This document shows positions 7,801 to 16,540 of a DNA stretch of 64,000 nt, piece by piece. Position numbers and translations under genes: made by a program. The DNA comes from Rhodoblastus sp963736175. GTDB lineage: Bacteria > Pseudomonadota > Alphaproteobacteria > Rhizobiales > Beijerinckiaceae. The stretch is taken from NCBI GenBank assembly GCA_963736175.1, contig CAVTNU010000002.1:1-64000 (forward strand), read 5' to 3'. Position 1 is the stretch's first letter. The number at the start of each line of letters is the position of its first letter. A model generated the notes under the pieces. It did not search any database. It was not told the DNA's origin and saw only the letters and a program-made list of their open reading frames with translations.

Positions 7801-9321
7801 ATGTATCAAGAAGCCATCGCCAAAGTCGGCGCCACCAAGCTTATCCGCGAAAAATTCGACAATTTCATCGGCGGCAAGTCGGTCGCGCCGGTGCGCGGTC
7901 AATATTTCGAGAATTTGAGCCCGGTCACCGGCAAGCCGCTGTGTCAGGTTGCGCGCTCCACCGCCGAGGATATCGAGCTGGCGCTTGACGCCGCGCACAA
8001 GGCCAAGGACTCCTGGGGCAAGACCTCGCCGGCCGAGCGCGCCGTGATCTTGAACAAGATCGCGGACAAGATGGAAGCCAACCTCGAATTGCTGGCGTTA
8101 GTCGAGACGCTCGACAACGGTAAGCCGATTCGCGAGTCGACCTATGTCGATCTGCCGCTCTGCGTCGACCATTGGCGCTATTACGCCGGCGCGATCCGCG
8201 CTCAGGAAGGCGCGCTCTCCCAGATCGACGAGGACACCGTCGCCTATCATTTCCATGAGCCGCTCGGCGTCGTCGGCCAGATCATTCCCTGGAACTTCCC
8301 GCTGCTGATGGCGGTGTGGAAACTCGCGCCCGCAATCGCCGCCGGCAATTGCGTGGTTCTCAAGCCGGCCGAACAGACCCCGCTCGGCATTCTCATCTTG
8401 ATGGAGCTGCTCGGCGACATCCTGCCGGCGGGCGTCATCAATGTCGTCAACGGCTTCGGCATCGAAGCGGGAAAACCGCTCGCATCGAGCAAGCGCATCG
8501 CCAAGATCGCCTTCACCGGCGAGACGACGACGGGGCGGCTGATCATGCAATACGCTTCCGACAACATCATCCCGGTGACGCTTGAGTTGGGCGGCAAGTC
8601 GCCGAACATCTTCTTCGCCGACGTGATGGACGCGGACGACGATTACTTCGACAAGTGCCTGGAAGGGTTCGCCATGTTCGCGGTAAACCAGGGCGAAGTC
8701 TGCACGTGTCCCAGCCGCGTGCTGGTGCAGGAGTCGATCTACGACCGCTTCATGGAGCGCGCCATCGATCGGACCAAGAAGATCAAGCAGGGCCACCCGC
8801 TCGACATGACGACGATGATCGGCGCCCAGGCCTCGACCGACCAGCTCGAGAAGATCCTGTCTTATCTGGACATCGGCCGTCAGGAAGGCGCAGAGGTGCT
8901 GACGGGCGGCGCGCGCGCCGATCTCGGCGGCGAACTGACAGGCGGCTATTACGTCCAGCCGACGATTTTCGCCGGCCACAACAAAATGCGCATCTTCCAG
9001 GAAGAAATCTTTGGACCGGTCGTTTCGGTGGCCAAGTTCAAGGATGAGGCGGAAGCGCTCGCCATCGCCAACGACACGCTCTACGGCCTTGGCGCCGGCG
9101 TTTGGACGCGCAACGGCAACCGCGCCTATCGCTTCGGCCGCGAAATCAAGGCCGGCCGTGTGTGGACGAACTGCTATCACGCCTATCCCGCGCACGCGGC
9201 GTTCGGCGGCTACAAACAGTCCGGCATCGGTCGCGAGACGCACAAGATGATGCTCGACCACTATCAGCAGACCAAGAACCTACTCGTCAGCTACTCGACG
9301 AAGGCGCTCGGCTTCTTCTGA
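7801..9321 (+). CDS. NAD-dependent aldehyde dehydrogenase (AcoD/ExaC type)
   Basis: The 506-residue protein oxidises an aldehyde, probably acetaldehyde or another short one, to the acid. It has the full ALDH fold: PWNFPLLMAVWKLAPAIAAG, the NAD site FTGETTTGRLI, the general-base segment LELGGKSPN, and the catalytic cysteine in NQGEVCTCPSR, the form seen in AcoD/ExaC enzymes. It ends KNLLVSYSTKALGFF, also typical. The start at 7801 is set by GGAGGA at 7789-7794; the frame is open further upstream without a ribosome site. The DUF779 gene downstream is its usual partner, and a hairpin terminator lies between them. Confidence 0.92.
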   Translation: MYQEAIAKVGATKLIREKFDNFIGGKSVAPVRGQYFENLSPVTGKPLCQVARSTAEDIELALDAAHKAKDSWGKTSPAERAVILNKIADKMEANLELLALVETLDNGKPIRESTYVDLPLCVDHWRYYAGAIRAQEGALSQIDEDTVAYHFHEPLGVVGQIIPWNFPLLMAVWKLAPAIAAGNCVVLKPAEQTPLGILILMELLGDILPAGVINVVNGFGIEAGKPLASSKRIAKIAFTGETTTGRLIMQYASDNIIPVTLELGGKSPNIFFADVMDADDDYFDKCLEGFAMFAVNQGEVCTCPSRVLVQESIYDRFMERAIDRTKKIKQGHPLDMTTMIGAQASTDQLEKILSYLDIGRQEGAEVLTGGARADLGGELTGGYYVQPTIFAGHNKMRIFQEEIFGPVVSVAKFKDEAEALAIANDTLYGLGAGVWTRNGNRAYRFGREIKAGRVWTNCYHAYPAHAAFGGYKQSGIGRETHKMMLDHYQQTKNLLVSYSTKALGFF

Positions 9322-9338
9322 TCGCGGCTTAAATTGAG

Positions 9339-9371
9339 AGGCGCGGCTCCGACAGGGGCCGCGCCTTCTTT
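9339..9371 (+). terminator. 12-bp hairpin between aldehyde dehydrogenase and DUF779 gene
   Basis: The arm at 9339-9350 pairs with 9355-9366 over 12 bp (one G-U) around a GACA loop, and TCTTT follows. This is a strong but U-poor terminator 17 bp after the stop. It would reduce read-through into the DUF779 gene. Confidence 0.7.
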
Positions 9372-9418
9372 AATATGCGTTGAAACGTCCTATTTTCATT
9401 TCAACGAGGGAGGCTTGC

Positions 9419-9817
9419 ATGTCCGATCGGTCAAATGCGCCGGCGCGGGTCGAGGTGACGCCCGCCGCCGAAGAAATGATCGCCAGGTTGAGGGCTATGC
9501 ATGGTCCGCTGATGTTTCATCAATCGGGCGGTTGTTGCGACGGATCTTCGCCGATGTGCTACCCGGAACATGAATTTCGCGTCGGCGCCCAGGATGTCTT
9601 TCTAGGCCAGATCGCCGGCTGCAATTTTTATATCGGCGCGGCGCAATTTGAATATTGGCGCCACACCCAGCTCATTATCGACGTGGTCAAGGGCCGCGGC
9701 GGCGGCTTTTCGCTTGAAGCGCCGGAGGGCGTGCGCTTCCTGACGCGCAGCCGCGTTTTCACCGACGCCGAGGTCGAGGCTTTGAACAAACTGGGCGAAC
9801 CGGCAAGAGCCGCCTGA
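9419..9817 (+). CDS. DUF779 domain protein
   Basis: The protein has 132 residues of the DUF779 family, recognised by HQSGGCCDGSSPMC near residue 38 and the aromatic block YIGAAQFEYWRHTQLIIDVVKGRGGGFSLE. Genes of this family are found almost always next to AcoD/ExaC-type aldehyde dehydrogenases, as here; the biochemical role is unknown. The cluster of three cysteines (CC and C six residues on) suggests metal or redox chemistry, which is my inference. The ATG at 9419 follows GAGGGAGG; an earlier in-frame ATG at 9380 has no such site and falls just after the terminator. Confidence 0.85.
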   Translation: MSDRSNAPARVEVTPAAEEMIARLRAMHGPLMFHQSGGCCDGSSPMCYPEHEFRVGAQDVFLGQIAGCNFYIGAAQFEYWRHTQLIIDVVKGRGGGFSLEAPEGVRFLTRSRVFTDAEVEALNKLGEPARAA

Positions 9818-9877
9818 GCGTCATTCGGCGCGCCGCCCGAAATTCTCTGCTTTCAGGCCTCAGGCCGCGACAGCGCC

Positions 9878-9907
9878 CAAGACGTTTCAAGACGTTTCAA
9901 GACGTTT
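9878..9907. repeat. Three tandem 10-bp copies of CAAGACGTTT
   Basis: CAAGACGTTT occurs three times without gap, about 80 bp before the DAHP synthase start. A period of 10 bp puts all copies on one face of the helix, so it may be a binding array or simply slipped DNA. Confidence 0.6.
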
Positions 9908-9989
9908 GGCGCCGTGGCGGGGCTGGTGTATAGACCCGCCTTTCCCCATTGGACCGCGGCCGCGCGCCGCCTGTGGAGTTTTGCGTGTG

Positions 9990-11369
9990 ATGGAACGCTG
10001 GTCGCCTGAAAGCTGGAGGTCCAAGCCGGTCGAGCAATTGCCGACCTATCCGGACAGTGCGGCGCTCGCGGAAGTCGAACGCCAGCTTGCCGGCTTTCCG
10101 CCGCTCGTTTTCGCGGGCGAGGCGCGCAAGCTCAAACGGACGTTGGGCAAGGTCGCCGCCGGCGAAGCCTTTCTGTTGCAGGGCGGCGATTGCGCCGAGA
10201 GCTTCGGCGAACATTCGGCTGACAATATCCGCGACTTCTTCCGCGTCTTCTTGCAGATGGCCGTGGTGATGACCTATGGGGCGGCCATGCCGATGGTCAA
10301 GGTCGGTCGCATCGCCGGGCAATTCGCCAAGCCGCGTTCGGCGCCAACCGAGACGATCGACGGCGTCGAATTGCCGTCCTATCGCGGCGACATCGTCAAC
10401 GACTTCGAATTCACCGCCGCCGCGCGCACGCCCGATCCGCGGCGCCAGCTGATGGCCTATCGGCAATCGGCGGCGACGCTCAATCTGATCCGCGCTTTCG
10501 CCACCGGCGGCTACGCCAATCTGGAAAACGCCCATCGCTGGATGCTCGGCTTCGTCAAGGACAGCCCGCAGTCCGAGCGCTATCAGCAATTGGCCGATCA
10601 TATCACCGAGACGCTCGGCTTCATGCGCGCCATCGGCCTCGATCCCGAGCACCACCATGAGTTGCGCCAGACCGATTTCTACACCTCGCACGAGGCTTTG
10701 CTGCTCGGCTACGAACAGGCGTTGACGCGGATCGACTCCACCACGGGCGATTACTACGCCACATCCGGCCATATGCTGTGGATCGGCGATCGTACGCGCC
10801 AGCCGGGCCACGCCCATGTGGAATATCTGCGCGGCGTGAAAAATCCCATCGGCCTGAAATGCGGCCCCAGCCTGCAGCCGGACGAATTGTTGCGCCTGAT
10901 CGACACGCTCAATCCGGCCAACGAGGCCGGCCGCCTGACGCTGATCGGCCGTTTCGGCGCCGACAAGGTCGACGATTATCTGCCGGCGCTGGTGCGGGCG
11001 GTGAAACGGGAAGGCCGTCTGGTTGTCTGGTCGTGCGATCCCATGCACGGCAATACGGTCAAGGCCGGCGCATACAAGACGCGCGCCTTCGACAAGGTGA
11101 TGGACGAAATTCGCGCCTTCTTCGCGGTGCATCGGGCGGAGGGAACCTACGCGGGCGGCGTGCATCTGGAAATGACCGGCAACGATGTCACCGAATGCAT
11201 CGGCGGCGCGCGGGCTTTGTCGGAAAGCGATCTGCGGGCGCGGTACATGACCTATTGCGATCCGCGCCTGAACGCCGAGCAGGCGATCGAAATCGCCTTC
11301 CTGATCGCCGAACTGCTGAAGCGGGAGCAACTCGACCGCGCCCAACCGCAGGCCGACGCGGCCGAGTGA
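9990..11369 (+). CDS. 3-deoxy-7-phosphoheptulonate synthase, class II
   Basis: This is the first step of the shikimate pathway: phosphoenolpyruvate plus erythrose 4-phosphate to DAHP. The 459-residue length and the motifs LQGGDCAESF, GRIAGQFAKPRS, LPSYRGDIVN, CGPSLQPDELL, SCDPMHGNT and the late GGVHLEMTGNDVTEC are those of the class II (plant/mycobacterial type) enzyme, not of E. coli AroG/F/H. I chose ATG 9990 (ERWSPESW start), which follows TGTGGAG; the open frame reaches 9906 without a better start. No other aromatic biosynthesis gene is adjacent. Confidence 0.93.
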   Translation: MERWSPESWRSKPVEQLPTYPDSAALAEVERQLAGFPPLVFAGEARKLKRTLGKVAAGEAFLLQGGDCAESFGEHSADNIRDFFRVFLQMAVVMTYGAAMPMVKVGRIAGQFAKPRSAPTETIDGVELPSYRGDIVNDFEFTAAARTPDPRRQLMAYRQSAATLNLIRAFATGGYANLENAHRWMLGFVKDSPQSERYQQLADHITETLGFMRAIGLDPEHHHELRQTDFYTSHEALLLGYEQALTRIDSTTGDYYATSGHMLWIGDRTRQPGHAHVEYLRGVKNPIGLKCGPSLQPDELLRLIDTLNPANEAGRLTLIGRFGADKVDDYLPALVRAVKREGRLVVWSCDPMHGNTVKAGAYKTRAFDKVMDEIRAFFAVHRAEGTYAGGVHLEMTGNDVTECIGGARALSESDLRARYMTYCDPRLNAEQAIEIAFLIAELLKREQLDRAQPQADAAE

Positions 11370-11520
11370 TTTGATCTGTTTTGACGCCGGCGGCGCCGGA
11401 AATGGCCCGCCGACGTCAAATAAGCCGCACCGCAATCGACAAAAAACCCGATTTCGCCAATATGCGGGAGGCTCGAAGCGCGTGATTCGCGTTTCGAACT
11501 CGCTGCTCCACGAGGCCTTC

Positions 11521-12687
11521 ATGCGCGATGGGTTTACGCCTGCGCCGGCGGATCGTTCCAGGCGCCGTCCGCGAATTAGCGCTCTTGCGCTATGGGCGGC
11601 GCTGACGGTTGCGGGCGGAGCGGCGCGCGCGCAACCGGTCGATTGCGCCAGTTTGAGAGCCCAATTGGCCGCCGCTGTCGGCGAGGGCGCCGAACAATCG
11701 CAGCAATTCGCGGCGGCGGCCGACAAACAGCGCAGCGAATTGACGCGGACCCTGGTCTACGCCCGCTCGCTCGGCTGCGACCGTCAGCAATTTCTGTTTT
11801 TCGGCGACGCGCCGCCGGCTCAATGCGGTACGATCAACGCCCGCATCACGGCGATGCGCGCCAATCTCAGCAACCTCCAAGCGCGCGCCGCCGTCGGTTC
11901 GCCGGCGCAACGCAGCGCTCTCGCCGCGCGTTACGAGATATACTGCCGCAACGGCTCGCCGCGGCAGGCCGGGCGTGAGAAGGGCTTCCTCGAAAACCTG
12001 TTCGGCGAGCGCAGTCCATTAGGCGCGCCCGTTCACGCTGACGAAGAGGGGCGTTTGCTGAATGAGGACGAGCTTTTAGCCGGGTCGCCGCACGGCGGCT
12101 CGCTGGCGCTCTGCGTGCGCCAGTGCGACGGGGGCTTCTTTCCGGTCAGTTATGCGGCCCAGCGCCACAACCTCGACGAGTTGCAGGATCTCTGCAAGGC
12201 GCTGTGCCCCAATGTGGACGTCGAACTCTACACCGGCAAAACAACCGGCGAAATAGGCGGCGCCGTCTCGATCGATGGACGGGCCTACGCCAGCATGCCC
12301 AACGCTTTCAAATTTGAAAAACGCTTCGACCCAACCTGCGTCTGCAAGCCTCCCGGCCAAAGCTGGGTCGAGGCGCTGGCGCGCGCTGAGGAAATTCTTG
12401 GTCAGTCGCAGCGCGGCGATATCGTCGTTACGCAGGAGAAATCCAACGAAATGGCGCGTCCGCGGGCCAATTCATCGCATGTCGGCAAGGCTGGCGCGCC
12501 GAATCTCGCGAACGTCGGACCCGCCAGCCCCGACGCGCTCGCCGGGGGCGCCTCGCCGCCGCAGCCGCCGGCGCCCGGCGAGGCGAAAGCGGCGAAAAAA
12601 CTCGACGCCGGCGATGCGGAGACCAGCACCGAAACCGGTCCGGACGGGACCAAGCGGCGGGTTCGCCGCGTCGGTCCGATGCTCTGA
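11521..12687 (+). CDS. DUF2865 domain exported protein
   Basis: The protein has 388 residues. After a basic start it has a hydrophobic signal segment (ISALALWAALTVAGGAARAQ, about residues 18-37). Then come a helical, glutamine-rich part and a cysteine-rich central domain (CVRQCDGGFFPVSY, CKALCPNVDVELYTG, DPTCVCKPPGQSW) characteristic of DUF2865 in Hyphomicrobiales. The C-terminal 100 residues are low-complexity A/P/G/K and probably disordered. Function is unknown. GTG at 11482 is an alternative start, supported by GGGAGG at 11466-11471; ATG 11521 places the signal peptide closer to the N-terminus. Confidence 0.75.
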   Translation: MRDGFTPAPADRSRRRPRISALALWAALTVAGGAARAQPVDCASLRAQLAAAVGEGAEQSQQFAAAADKQRSELTRTLVYARSLGCDRQQFLFFGDAPPAQCGTINARITAMRANLSNLQARAAVGSPAQRSALAARYEIYCRNGSPRQAGREKGFLENLFGERSPLGAPVHADEEGRLLNEDELLAGSPHGGSLALCVRQCDGGFFPVSYAAQRHNLDELQDLCKALCPNVDVELYTGKTTGEIGGAVSIDGRAYASMPNAFKFEKRFDPTCVCKPPGQSWVEALARAEEILGQSQRGDIVVTQEKSNEMARPRANSSHVGKAGAPNLANVGPASPDALAGGASPPQPPAPGEAKAAKKLDAGDAETSTETGPDGTKRRVRRVGPML

Positions 12688-12720
12688 ACCGAGACGTTTC
12701 CCGATCCGCCTTTTTTGCGC

Positions 12721-14103
12721 TCAAACGGCTCCGGCCGATGCGGCGGACAACCGCGACAGCGCTTTGGCGCGTCCGATCAACGGCAGCAGCCTGGCCAGTT
12801 CCGGTCCGGCGTCCTGGCCGGTCAATGCCAGGCGCAGCGGGTGAAACAAGGCCTTGCCTTTGCGCCCGGTTTTTTCCTTGATCGCTTGCGTCCAGCCGCT
12901 CCAACTCGTCTCGTGGAGCGGTTCGGGCGGCAGCAGTTCGGCGGCGGCGGCAAGCAATTCGGCGTCCTCGCCGATGGGCGCAATGTCGTCGAAGACGACC
13001 CGGCGCCACGTCGCCACGTCGGCGAACTGGTCGAGGTTGCCGCGCACGGCCAGCCAGAACGGCTCAGCCTTGAATCCAACGATATCGTGGGCGGCCAGAC
13101 GTTCGCGCACGTTGTCATAGGTCAGGCCGTGCAGAATGCGCTGCGAGAGAAGGCGCAGCTCTTCCGGGTCGAAGCGGGCGCTGTTGCGGGAAATATGCGT
13201 CAGATCGAAAGCGCCCGCCAATTCTTCCAGGCTGTGAACGGGATGCACCGCTTCGGACGAGCCGGTTAGGACGGCCATCGCCGCCACCGCCATCTGTTCG
13301 ACGCCGCTTTCGCGCAAGCCGGCGATCGACAGGGCGCCGGTGCGTTTCGACAAGCCGCCGCCGTCGGCGCCGATCAGCAGATTGTGATGGGCGAATTGCG
13401 GCGCTTTCGCCGCGCCGAGCGCGGCGAAGAGCTGAAGCTGCACAGCGGTGTTGGTGACGTGGTCCTCGCCGCGGATGATGTGCGTGACGCCAGCTTCCAG
13501 ATCGTCGACGACCGAGGGCAGCGTATAGAGATACGAGCCGTCTTCGCGCAGCAGCACCGGATCGGAGAGCGAGGCGCAGTCGATATGGCATTCGCCGCGA
13601 ATGAGATCGCTCCAGCGCACGACGCCGGGCTCCAGCATGAAACGCCAATGCGGCCGGCGTCCCTGCGCATGGAATTTCAGGCGCTCGTCCGCGTTCAACG
13701 CGAGCGAGGCGCGGTCATAGACGGGCGGCGCGCCGCGCGCGATCTGCAGACGGCGCTTGCGCTCCAGTTCCTCCGGCGTCTCATAACAGGCATAGAGCCG
13801 ACCCGTCGCCTTGAGCGTTTCGGCGGCATGGGCATAGAGGTCGAAGCGTTGCGACTGGCGCATCTTGGCGTCGGGCGCGACGCCCAGCCAAGCAAGATCG
13901 ACCTCAATGGCCTGCGCGTATTCTTCTTTCGAGCGCTCAAGATCGGTGTCGTCGAAACGCAGGATGAACACGCCGCCATGTTTGCGGGCGAAGAAATAGT
14001 TCAGCAGCGCCGTGCGCGCGTTGCCGATATGAATGCGTCCGGTCGGCGACGGGGCGAAGCGGACGACGGGCGCGCCTGAAAGCTTTATATTCTGTTGGCT
14101 CAT
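12721..14103 (-). CDS. gltX: Glutamate--tRNA ligase
   Basis: The 460-residue class I synthetase has the HIGH-type motif in APSPTGRIHIGNART (residues about 18-32), LRFDDTDLERSK, and the KMSKS-equivalent GLSKRTG near residue 247, where the first lysine is replaced by glycine. This variant is common in one of the two GltX forms of alphaproteobacteria. The genome probably holds a second gltX or a GatCAB route for Gln-tRNA; neither is visible here. It converges with the DUF2865 gene (33-bp gap) and is followed upstream by a tetR gene on the same strand. Confidence 0.9.
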   Translation of the reverse strand: MSQQNIKLSGAPVVRFAPSPTGRIHIGNARTALLNYFFARKHGGVFILRFDDTDLERSKEEYAQAIEVDLAWLGVAPDAKMRQSQRFDLYAHAAETLKATGRLYACYETPEELERKRRLQIARGAPPVYDRASLALNADERLKFHAQGRRPHWRFMLEPGVVRWSDLIRGECHIDCASLSDPVLLREDGSYLYTLPSVVDDLEAGVTHIIRGEDHVTNTAVQLQLFAALGAAKAPQFAHHNLLIGADGGGLSKRTGALSIAGLRESGVEQMAVAAMAVLTGSSEAVHPVHSLEELAGAFDLTHISRNSARFDPEELRLLSQRILHGLTYDNVRERLAAHDIVGFKAEPFWLAVRGNLDQFADVATWRRVVFDDIAPIGEDAELLAAAAELLPPEPLHETSWSGWTQAIKEKTGRKGKALFHPLRLALTGQDAGPELARLLPLIGRAKALSRLSAASAGAV

Positions 14104-14167
14104 CGGCCCTGTTTATTCTTTTTCGAGGCGCTCGTCACGATCGCACAGCGCGGCGCTGCGCTAAAAA

Positions 14168-14767
14168 TCAATCCGACGGCGGCGCGCAAATCGCATCGAT
14201 CAGGCGCTCGTCCGGTTCTATTTGTCCATCGAGCATCAGCATCGCCAAGCCATGCACGAGCGCCCAGGCGCGGACGACGGCGATTTCGCGCTCCCTTTCG
14301 CTCGCGCCTTTGGGCGCCAGCGCGGCGACGTTGTCGCGCAACAGGCGCATCGCCGACAAGACGTGATCGGCGCGAGATTCGAAATGACCGCGCGACGGAC
14401 GCGTCGTCATCATAAGCCGGAACAGGGCCGGATTTTCCAGCGCGAACCGAACATAGACCCGCCCGGTGGCGTCAAAACCCGCAGGCCCGCCGCCCGCCGC
14501 CGCCATCGCCGCCGTTTGCGCTTCGGTCAGGGCGTCCGCCGTTTCCTCGCAGATTGCGTAAAGCAGCGCCAGCTTGTCGGGGAAATGCCGATAGACAGCG
14601 GTGGCGCTGACGCCCACCTTGCGCGCGGCCTCGCGCAGGCTCAGCTGTTCCGCCGAACCGCTTTTGAGAATTTCCACGCCGGCCGCGATCAAGGCCGCGC
14701 GCAGATCGCCATGATGATAGGCGCGTTTGGCGTTTTTGATGTTGACGCTGTTACCATTCCTTGCCAT
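14168..14767 (-). CDS. TetR/AcrR family transcriptional regulator
   Basis: The protein has 199 residues. The N-terminal helix-turn-helix (residues about 20-66) contains YHHGDLRAALIAAGVEIL and SLREAARKVGVSATAVYRHF, typical of TetR. The C-terminal part has the TetR_C form with ALENPALFRLMM. I start at ATG 14767 (ARNGNSV); the frame remains open to 14842 across the divergent promoter. The start codon overlaps a 19-bp palindrome likely to be its operator, so autoregulation and repression of the divergent dehydrogenase gene are likely by inference. Confidence 0.88.
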   Translation of the reverse strand: MARNGNSVNIKNAKRAYHHGDLRAALIAAGVEILKSGSAEQLSLREAARKVGVSATAVYRHFPDKLALLYAICEETADALTEAQTAAMAAAGGGPAGFDATGRVYVRFALENPALFRLMMTTRPSRGHFESRADHVLSAMRLLRDNVAALAPKGASEREREIAVVRAWALVHGLAMLMLDGQIEPDERLIDAICAPPSD

Positions 14768-14784
14768 GTTGATATCGTAAACAT
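14766..14784. promoter_or_regulatory. Candidate TetR operator between divergent genes
   Basis: ATGTTGATATCGTAAACAT has perfect 5-bp outer arms (ATGTT/AACAT) and one further inner pair. The form TGTT..AACA is common in TetR/AcrR sites. It covers the tetR start codon and lies 35 bp before the plus-strand start. Confidence 0.5.
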
Positions 14785-14819
14785 AGCAGACGGCCGCCAC
14801 AAGCCGGGGAGTCGCCAAA

Positions 14820-15770
14820 ATGAGCGAAGACGTTGTTGTCATCGGTTATGGTCCCGTCGGCCGCGCCACGGTCAAGCTGTTGCGCGAGGCCGGCCGATCG
14901 GTGCGCATCGCCCAGCGTTCGCCGCCGCCCGATCTGCCCGCCGACGTCGCATTCTTTCCTTGCGACGCCCTCGATCCGGCCTCCGTTCGCGCCGCGATCG
15001 CAGACATCCCGCAGGTCGTGCTGGCGATCGGCTTTCCCTATGTCGGCGCGATCTGGCGCGAAGTCTGGCCGCGAACGATCGAAAATTTCGTCGAAGCCTG
15101 CGCTGCAAGCTCGGCGCGGCTCGTCTTTGTCGACAATCTTTACATGTATGCACAAGGCCAGTCGCCGCTGCGGGAAACGACCCCGCTCGGCGATTTCGGC
15201 CTCAAGCCGGCGGCGCGGGCGACGGCGACGCGTGTCTGGACGGCGGCCAGCGCGGCGGGGCGATTGCGCGTCGCAGCGCTGCGCGCTCCGGATTTCTATG
15301 GGCCGGGCGTCGCCGTGAGCGTGCTTGGCGAAACCGCCTTCGGCGCGTTGGCGCGCGGCAAGACGGCGAATGTGATCGGCTCGCCCGACATGAAACACGA
15401 TTTCGCCTATGTCCCGGACATCGGGCGGGCCGTCGTCGCCTTGCTCGACGCGCCCGAGGAGGCTTTCGGACAGGCTTGGCATGTTCCCTGCGCGCCGACG
15501 CGCAGTCCGCGTGAAATATTGGCGATCGGCGCGGCGGCGCTCGGCCGTCGCGCGCGGATACGCGGACTGCCCATGTGGGCGCTAGCGCCGCTTGGTCTCT
15601 TTGTTCCGGCGCTGAAGGAATTGGTCGAAATGCGCAGCAACTGGGACCGTCCCTATCTTGTCGATTCCTCCAAATTCGCCGCGCGTTTCTGGTCCGACGC
15701 CACGCCATTCGAGATCGGCGCGAGGGCGACGGCGTTGTCGTTCGCCGCCCTTGCGCCCGCCAAAATTTGA
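14820..15770 (+). CDS. NAD(P)-binding epimerase/dehydratase-like protein
   Basis: The 316-residue protein has an N-terminal Rossmann motif (VVVIGYGPVGRATV, residues 4-17) and the extended short-chain dehydrogenase layout with FVDNLYMYAQG and RAPDFYGPGV. The usual YxxxK is not evident; YMYAQ takes the place, so catalytic activity of the classical type is uncertain. Substrate is unknown. It is divergent from tetR with the candidate operator between, which suggests induction by a small molecule. Confidence 0.75.
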   Translation: MSEDVVVIGYGPVGRATVKLLREAGRSVRIAQRSPPPDLPADVAFFPCDALDPASVRAAIADIPQVVLAIGFPYVGAIWREVWPRTIENFVEACAASSARLVFVDNLYMYAQGQSPLRETTPLGDFGLKPAARATATRVWTAASAAGRLRVAALRAPDFYGPGVAVSVLGETAFGALARGKTANVIGSPDMKHDFAYVPDIGRAVVALLDAPEEAFGQAWHVPCAPTRSPREILAIGAAALGRRARIRGLPMWALAPLGLFVPALKELVEMRSNWDRPYLVDSSKFAARFWSDATPFEIGARATALSFAALAPAKI

Positions 15771-15853
15771 CCTAGAGTTGCGTTTTCGCATCGGGATGAG
15801 ACGTCGATTCGAGTCAACGTCGGAATTTTTCCGAACGCGCTTGGCGAGCAAAG

Positions 15854-16411
15854 ATGAAACGGGCGCTAAAGCTGATTGCGAATGCGTTTGCGCGCCGCCG
15901 GCGTTCGCCCCTGTCGTCGCGGATCGGCTCTCCCCTTCGCCGCCGACAACGCGCTTTGATCTTCCGGCGAGCGGGTTTGCTCGCGATAGGCCTGACGACG
16001 TTTTGCTTCGGCGTCGACGCGCAGCCGGCGGCCAAGGCCGCCGCGCGCATAGACGTCTCGGTACTCGACTTCCGCAACACCCAGGGTCAGCTCGGCTGTC
16101 TGCTGTTTTCCTCGCCAAGGGGTTTTCCGGACAACCCGCGCGCCGCTGTCGGGATGCGGATGGCGCCGATTTTTGGCGCGACGGGCAAATGCAAGTTCAC
16201 CGGACTTCCGGCTGGCAAATACGCCGTTTTTGTCATGCACGACGAAAACGGCAATGGCGAACTCGACCATAGTTTCATCGGCGAGGCGAGCGAGGGCTTC
16301 GGCGTATCGAACAACAAGACGCGCGATCTCGGTCCGCCGACCTGGGAGGACTCGGCTTTTTCGCTGGACGAGGGCGAGGCCAAGTCGATCTCCGTCCACT
16401 TGAAATATTGA
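15854..16411 (+). CDS. DUF2141 exported protein
   Basis: The protein has 185 residues. The first 37 are strongly basic, followed by a hydrophobic segment (residues about 38-56, RAGLLAIGLTTFCFGVDAQ) that fits a late signal peptide or anchor. The rest matches DUF2141: QLGCLLFSSPRGFP, FTGLPAGKYAVFVMHDENGNGELD, GEASEGFGVSNN. The family is a beta-sandwich of unknown function, periplasmic in most cases. The stop is followed 1 bp later by a 20-bp perfect hairpin. Confidence 0.8.
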   Translation: MKRALKLIANAFARRRRSPLSSRIGSPLRRRQRALIFRRAGLLAIGLTTFCFGVDAQPAAKAAARIDVSVLDFRNTQGQLGCLLFSSPRGFPDNPRAAVGMRMAPIFGATGKCKFTGLPAGKYAVFVMHDENGNGELDHSFIGEASEGFGVSNNKTRDLGPPTWEDSAFSLDEGEAKSISVHLKY

Positions 16412-16412
16412 A

Positions 16413-16458
16413 CGGGTCGCAAGGGCCGGCGCGCGTCAGCGCCGGCCCTTGCGACCCG
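16413..16458 (+). terminator. 20-bp perfect hairpin after DUF2141 gene
   Basis: Bases 16413-16432 pair perfectly with 16439-16458 around a 6-base loop (GCGTCA). No U-run follows on either strand, so it may act as an mRNA 3' stabiliser or rho-assisted terminator rather than a classical intrinsic one. It lies 82 bp before the glycosyltransferase start. Confidence 0.6.
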
Positions 16459-16540
16459 CCATTCTCTCGACTGTCATAGAAACGTGAAAAAACGTCCGCA
16501 TAAGCAATGAAATTTGAGTCGAATCAGAAGAAGTAGCAGG

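Noticed and set aside
9897..11726. 609-codon frame on minus opposite DAHP synthase
   Set aside because: Antisense shadow running over two real genes.
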